DNA of 27,901 nucleotides from Peptococcaceae bacterium. Lineage in GTDB: Bacteria; Bacillota; Peptococcia; DRI-13; UBA5745. A program made the translations under genes and the position numbers. Position 1 is the stretch's first letter; the number at the start of each line of letters is the position of its first letter. Positions 24,235-27,901 of the stretch are shown one piece after another. Where the stretch lies: the NCBI GenBank assembly GCA_031264885.1, contig JAISDM010000202.1, positions 1 to 27,901 of the forward strand, in the 5' to 3' direction. The notes under the pieces are model-generated. The model ran no database searches, was not told the origin of the DNA, and was given only the letters and a program-made list of their open reading frames with translations.

Positions 24235-24420
24235 TCGGCCAAGGACGGGCGGCAGAATGCCGCCCCTACTCGCCCAAATTTTGGGCGGAAAGCGGATAAC
24301 AGTATAACGCGGATTCGTATGATGCCGGCGCATCGTTCACGGTACCGTAGGGGCGGCATTCTGCCGCCCGGGACCGTCCGAGAACGACAAAAATCGCATC
24401 GTTAACACAATATATCCCGT
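24235..24420. repeat. Nested palindromic repeat, copy 5 (expanded core)
   Basis: Arms at 24245-24267 and 24345-24367 are reverse complements, but the core is 77 bases instead of 21-24 and contains an extra GCCCAAATTTTGGGC palindrome (24270-24284). The right flank GACCGTCCGAGAACGAC and ATCGCATCGTTAACACAATATAT match copy 2. It follows the histidine kinase stop codon directly. No coding sequence is credible in 24197-24619. Confidence 0.9.
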
Positions 24421-24440
24421 GCTGCGATTCATCGTGTGAA

Positions 24441-24497
24441 AAAATTCCCCTCCTGGGAGGTGTGGTTCCGCCGGCCGCGCGCCACCCCTGCCCCTGA
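24441..24497. repeat. Second inverted-repeat family, copy B
   Basis: AATTCCCCTCCTGGGAGGTG at the left and CCACCCCTGCCCCTGATT at the right, an imperfect inverted repeat related to 4579-4646. As there, it sits close to the larger palindromic repeat. Confidence 0.65.
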
Positions 24498-24542
24498 TTC
24501 CTAAACTGCGATTCGCAGCACATTATTATGCCTACGCCTCTC

Positions 24543-24571
24543 TTGCCGATTCCCTTCATTAGTGATATCAT
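24543..24571 (+). promoter_or_regulatory. Probable phospho-sugar mutase promoter
   Basis: TTGCCG (24543-24548), 17 bases, TATCAT (24566-24571), followed about 50 bases later by the gene's ATG. The first clear promoter after the repeats. Confidence 0.5.
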
Positions 24572-24619
24572 AATCTCGACCGGCGGAGACGCCGGCTGAC
24601 GCCGTAAGGAGGTTTGTTC

Positions 24620-26356
24620 ATGTCTGCCTATTATGAAATCTATCAAAAATGGGTCAACGAAGTAAAGGATCCGGAGCTTTTGAAGGAATTGGCCGAAATC
24701 AAGGACCAGGACGATCAGATCAAGGAGCGGTTTTACACGAACCTGGACTTCGGCACCGGCGGGATCCGCGGCGTCTTAGGCGCCGGAACCAACCGGATGA
24801 ATGTGCTCACCGTCCGCCGGGCCACTCAGGGCGTGGCCGATTACCTGAACAAGGCGTGTGCGGCCCAGCCCATCCAAGTCATCATCGCCTATGATTCCCG
24901 GCACAAATCCCGGGAGTTTGCCCTGGAATCCGCTCTGGTGCTGGCCAAAAACGGCATCGCCGCGAAGGTGTTCCGCGAATTGGCGCCCACGCCGCTGCTG
25001 TCCTTCGCCGTCACCCACCTGAAGGCCCAAAGCGGCATTGTGATCACCGCCAGCCACAACTCAAAGGAATACAACGGCTATAAGCTGTATTGGAGCCACG
25101 GCGGCCAGATGACCGACCAGCGGGCCGGAGACGTAATCCAATGCGTCAACAGCATTCAAAACGAACTGAGCGTGGAGACCATGAGCCGGGAAGAAGCCGA
25201 GGCCAAGGGCTTATTGGTCTGGCTGGGCGACGAGGTCGTCTCCGCTTACCTCGCCAGGGTTCAATCGCTGGTTCAGAACCCGGAACTGGTCTCCCAACAC
25301 GCTTCCGAATTAAAAATCATCTATACGCCTCTGCATGGCGCCGGCCTGGTTCCCGTCACGCGCCTGTTCAAGAATCTGGGATTCAGCCAGATGCGGGTCG
25401 TACCCGATCAGGCGAAGCCGGATCCGGACTTTCCCACCGTCAAGCTGCCCAACCCGGAGGATCCCGCCGTCTATGAACTGGCGCTGAAAATGACCCGGGA
25501 CTTTCCGGCGGACATCATACTGGGATCCGACCCGGACGCGGATCGGGCCGGCGTCGGATGCCGCGGGAAAGACGGCAAGTACGTGTTTTTGTCCGGCAAT
25601 CAAATCGGGGTTCTCATTCTGGATTATCTTCTGACCACGAAGAAAGCCCGCGGCGCCCTGGACGCCAGGCACCTCGTCATCAAATCCGTGGTGACCGCCC
25701 AAATGGGGGTGGATTTGGCCGCGCGGCACGGCGTTCCCTATATGAATGTGCTGACAGGATTCAAATACATAGGCGAACTGATCGACCAGCTGGCCGCCCG
25801 CGGCGATTATCAATATCTGTTCGGCTACGAAGAAAGCTACGGTTTTTTGATCGGCGATTTCTGCCGGGACAAAGACGCGCCTCAAGCCTGTATGATTCTG
25901 GCGGAGGCCGCCCTATATCACAAACAAAACGGCGAAACCCTGCTGGATCGGCTGGAGACCCTGTTTGGGGAAATGGGCTGTTATTTGGAAAGCCAGGTCA
26001 ATATCAGCCTGCCCGGCCTCTCCGGCATGGACCGGCTGGCCAAGATCATGGCGGAATTACGGCGAACGTCGCCCAAGACCATAGGCGGCCTGGAGATAAC
26101 CTATATGAAGGATTTCGCGGAAGGCGGCGGGGAACAGGGGCAATCCGTCCTCACCAGCCTCACCCGTGAGTTCCCGGTCACAAACCTGCTGCGCTACGAA
26201 CTGAAGGGCGACACCGCCTGGTGCTGCATCCGTCCTTCGGGGACCGAACCCAAATTAAAACTGTATTTCGGGGCGAAAGGCGCCGGCCGCCAGGAGGCGC
26301 AAGCCATGCTGGACGCCATGCAAAAAGAGCTGAGCGCCCACATCAACGGGATTTGA
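24620..26356 (+). CDS. Phospho-sugar mutase (phosphoglucomutase/phosphomannomutase family)
   Basis: 578 residues, the size of bacterial alpha-phosphoglucomutases of the PgcA type; interconverts hexose 1- and 6-phosphates through a phosphoserine. The catalytic loop is TASHNSKEYNGYK with Ser145; the usual SHNP proline is replaced by Ser. The Mg ligands are in GSDPDADR (D304, D306, D308), the sugar-specificity loop is GYEESYGF near residue 404, and the phosphate-binding loop is RPSGTEPKLK near 535. ATG 24620 lies 7 bases after AAGGAGG. Glucose versus mannose preference cannot be decided, so no symbol is given. Confidence 0.93.
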   Translation: MSAYYEIYQKWVNEVKDPELLKELAEIKDQDDQIKERFYTNLDFGTGGIRGVLGAGTNRMNVLTVRRATQGVADYLNKACAAQPIQVIIAYDSRHKSREFALESALVLAKNGIAAKVFRELAPTPLLSFAVTHLKAQSGIVITASHNSKEYNGYKLYWSHGGQMTDQRAGDVIQCVNSIQNELSVETMSREEAEAKGLLVWLGDEVVSAYLARVQSLVQNPELVSQHASELKIIYTPLHGAGLVPVTRLFKNLGFSQMRVVPDQAKPDPDFPTVKLPNPEDPAVYELALKMTRDFPADIILGSDPDADRAGVGCRGKDGKYVFLSGNQIGVLILDYLLTTKKARGALDARHLVIKSVVTAQMGVDLAARHGVPYMNVLTGFKYIGELIDQLAARGDYQYLFGYEESYGFLIGDFCRDKDAPQACMILAEAALYHKQNGETLLDRLETLFGEMGCYLESQVNISLPGLSGMDRLAKIMAELRRTSPKTIGGLEITYMKDFAEGGGEQGQSVLTSLTREFPVTNLLRYELKGDTAWCCIRPSGTEPKLKLYFGAKGAGRQEAQAMLDAMQKELSAHINGI

Positions 26357-26457
26357 CGGCTCAAACGCGAGCGCGGGTTCGCCCTTAGACTCCAACGCGC
26401 CGGCATTCATAGAGTTCATAGGTGGAATTCATTAGAAAAAAAGGAGGATCAACGGTC

Positions 26458-26679
26458 ATGAAACTCACAGACGCTCAGACGAAGAAGCTTCTTATTTATC
26501 AGGGACAGCCACAATTAAAACAATTGGCGCTTAAAATGGCGCTGACCAGACTCAAAGGAATTTACAAAAACGATCCGACGCCGGGCAGCCTCAGCAAGTG
26601 TACCCTTGAACTGAACGCGATCTTTGAGAAATTCGCGTCCATCATGAAACCGGATTATGACTGGATCATATCCTTATAG
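26458..26679 (+). CDS. Small hypothetical protein (73 residues)
   Basis: Starts MKLTDAQTKKLLIYQGQPQL, 10 bases after a strong AGGAGG. It appears soluble, basic in its first half and mostly helical, with no membrane segment, one Cys (SKCTLELN) and no family I recognise. It lies 101 bases after the mutase and 44 bases before the 320-residue conserved gene, on the same strand, so it is likely co-transcribed with the latter. The strong ribosome binding site and neighbours argue that it is real. Confidence 0.7.
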   Translation: MKLTDAQTKKLLIYQGQPQLKQLALKMALTRLKGIYKNDPTPGSLSKCTLELNAIFEKFASIMKPDYDWIISL

Positions 26680-26723
26680 GCCGACAAACAGGCCGACAAC
26701 TTTGAACAGTGGGAGGATTTGCT

Positions 26724-27686
26724 ATGTTAAAAACATTTGAACAAGCCGCCGCTTTGATCAAGGAGCGGAAGCTGCTGCACATCTCGGGTACGGAGTCCCT
26801 GCTGCGCAAGCTGCCCGCCGGCAATTGGATCGGGGGCTCCACAGAATACTTTTTGGAGGAGAACGGGGGACAGGTCAGAGGCGACGCGCTGGACGTCCTG
26901 GAATTGAACTTTACCGATTACAAATTCGCTTCATACGGCGCGGCAGACCTGCCCAACGTCGCGAAGGACGCTTACGACAACGGTTTTTCCATTATTATCC
27001 TTCCCTTCGACAGCGCCGTACATAAACAATACGCGCAAAACGCGGCCAATTACGAGGACATTTTTCTGAAAAACATCGTGGGCTGGATCTCCGGCCTCAA
27101 CTTAAACGCGGCGGATCAGACGCCTGTGGCGGTCAACGGCAGCACGGGGGAAACGCTGACGGACAAAGCGGCGGCGCTGCACATCGGCCTGCCCGAAGGC
27201 AAGACCGCCCAGCTGAACATCCTCAACATCTTTAACGCGGACACAGACAGCCCCGTCATCACCTTCGGCGAGGACGGCTTCAAAGCGCAAAACTGTTATA
27301 TAGACGGCAAAGAAACGGTTTTTGCCGACTACATCGCCCGCGGCAATCTGGACACCAAACTGCCCCTGGTCGGCGATTATTCCGGCGCGGGCATCAATAT
27401 CTCCATCAAAAGCATCGAAGACGGCGCCGTGAATTTCTACGCGCCCGTATTCAAGGGCATCGAATACCGCTTCGCGGAAGCCGTTCCCGATTATGTGGGC
27501 GCTTTCCACAAAAAGATAATGGAAATCACCGATACCGATTCGGCGTTTGCCTGCAACTGCATCCTCAACTTCCTGTACGGCAACCTGGAAGGCAAAAACC
27601 TGGGCGGCTTCTACGGCCCGATTACCTTCGGCGAAATCGCCTGGCAGCTGCTGAACCAGACGCTGGTGTATCTGCAAATATTATAA
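26724..27686 (+). CDS. Conserved hypothetical protein (DUF6976-like, tentative)
   Basis: 320 residues, MLKTFEQAAALIKERKLLHI from an ATG 7 bases after GGGAGG. Soluble and acidic, without signal peptide or membrane helix. Distinctive segments are LHISGTESLLRKLPAGNWIGG near 18-38, ILPFDSAVHKQYAQNAANYE near 92-111, VGWISGL near 118-124, and the C-terminal FACNCILNFLYGNLEG and GPITFGEIAWQLLNQT. The overall look (a sensory-like beta-rich protein with a CNCILNFLYG cysteine pair) recalls uncharacterised clostridial proteins I associate with DUF6976, and loosely FIST-type sensors. The family name is from memory. Function unknown. Confidence 0.7.
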   Translation: MLKTFEQAAALIKERKLLHISGTESLLRKLPAGNWIGGSTEYFLEENGGQVRGDALDVLELNFTDYKFASYGAADLPNVAKDAYDNGFSIIILPFDSAVHKQYAQNAANYEDIFLKNIVGWISGLNLNAADQTPVAVNGSTGETLTDKAAALHIGLPEGKTAQLNILNIFNADTDSPVITFGEDGFKAQNCYIDGKETVFADYIARGNLDTKLPLVGDYSGAGINISIKSIEDGAVNFYAPVFKGIEYRFAEAVPDYVGAFHKKIMEITDTDSAFACNCILNFLYGNLEGKNLGGFYGPITFGEIAWQLLNQTLVYLQIL

Positions 27687-27752
27687 GCCCCGCAAGCGCC
27701 CGCGCGTTATATTCCAACTCAAGCCGCAATCGCAGCAAGGCAATGTTATCGC

Positions 27753-27781
27753 TTGACAAAGTCAAACATTTTCGTTATGAT
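27753..27781 (+). promoter_or_regulatory. Strong promoter reading out of the right edge
   Basis: TTGACA (27753-27758), 17 bases, TATGAT (27776-27781), near-consensus. TTGAC-AAA-GTCAA (27753-27765) forms a small palindrome over the -35 that could be an operator. The gene it serves lies beyond the window. 27687-27752 holds nothing recognisable. Confidence 0.7.
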
Positions 27782-27821
27782 CATTAAGGATTCGTTAAAT
27801 AATAAGATGAGATAATTTCAC

Positions 27822-27901
27822 GCCGCAATTTCGTCGCCGGACAAGGCGGAGGAAGGAGGCATACCCGGGGTGGTATGGCGACTGACGACAACGCAGTCCG
27901 A
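27822..27901. other. Structured element cut by the right edge
   Basis: After the promoter comes CGCCGCAATTTCGTCGCCGGAC, then a purine-rich GGCGGAGGAAGGAGG, a hairpin CATACC-CGGGGT-GGTATG (27860-27877), and a last stretch ending GCAGTCCGA that could start pairing back to GCCGGAC. It looks like the left part of a long stem-loop (leader RNA or palindromic repeat). The other half is outside the window. Confidence 0.4.

Noticed and set aside
4479..24420. CRISPR array explanation for the recurring GGGCGGCA units
   Set aside because: Copies are kilobases apart, in nested inverted pairs, with no regular spacers and no cas genes.
26380..26420. GCGGGTTCGCCC looking like a tRNA T-arm downstream of the mutase
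   Set aside because: No acceptor stem, D-arm or anticodon arm can be built around it.

Overview
The window looks like chromosome from a moderately GC-rich, spore-forming, probably anaerobic member of the Bacillota (Clostridia). Four things point that way. There is a consensus CIRCE operator in front of groESL. There is a CwlD-type spore-cortex amidase. The complete argCJBDFGH cluster sits behind ARG-box-like sequences. Strong purine-rich ribosome binding sites precede ATG, GTG and TTG starts alike. The selenium-dependent molybdenum hydroxylase accessory genes yqeB and yqeC also fit an anaerobe. I cannot name the genus from the sequence alone.

Layout. 1-2060: groES-groEL on the minus strand (groEL runs off the left edge), with promoter and CIRCE. 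2197-4434: a DASS/SLC13-type anion transporter and a DUF364 protein, both minus. 4682-10588: a minus-strand operon for a molybdenum hydroxylase, transcribed in the order MocA-like nucleotidyltransferase, YqeC, YqeB, FAD subunit, 2Fe-2S subunit, Mo subunit, behind a good sigma-A-type promoter at 10693-10722. 10723-11352: a gene-free region with a compound palindromic repeat and a cluster of DnaA-box-like 9-mers. 11353-19679: the arginine cluster, transcribed argC-J-B-D-F-G-H. 19714-20963: cheW and cwlD, minus. 21342-21683: a small XRE regulator, plus. 21843-22819: rplM-rpsI, minus, ending at a bidirectional terminator. 23033-24196: an orphan sensor histidine kinase, plus. 24620-27686: a phospho-sugar mutase, a 73-residue unknown and a 320-residue conserved hypothetical, plus. 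The right edge carries a strong promoter and the start of a structured element whose gene lies outside.

How the genes work together. The arg cluster encodes the acetyl-recycling route from glutamate to arginine, apart from carbamoyl-phosphate synthesis, and its promoter overlaps two ARG-like palindromes. The Mo-hydroxylase operon joins a three-subunit xanthine dehydrogenase-family enzyme to the maturation genes that in other bacteria mark selenium-dependent molybdenum hydroxylases. The DUF364 protein and anion transporter just downstream may belong to the same physiology (inference).

The most unusual feature is the amount of small repetitive DNA. Five copies of a nested palindromic element lie between genes, one of them inside the arg operon and one with its core apparently flipped relative to its flanks. 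A second inverted-repeat family occurs twice. A third short palindromic repeat has entered the histidine kinase gene in frame. No rRNA, tRNA, CRISPR array, transposase or phage gene was recognised.
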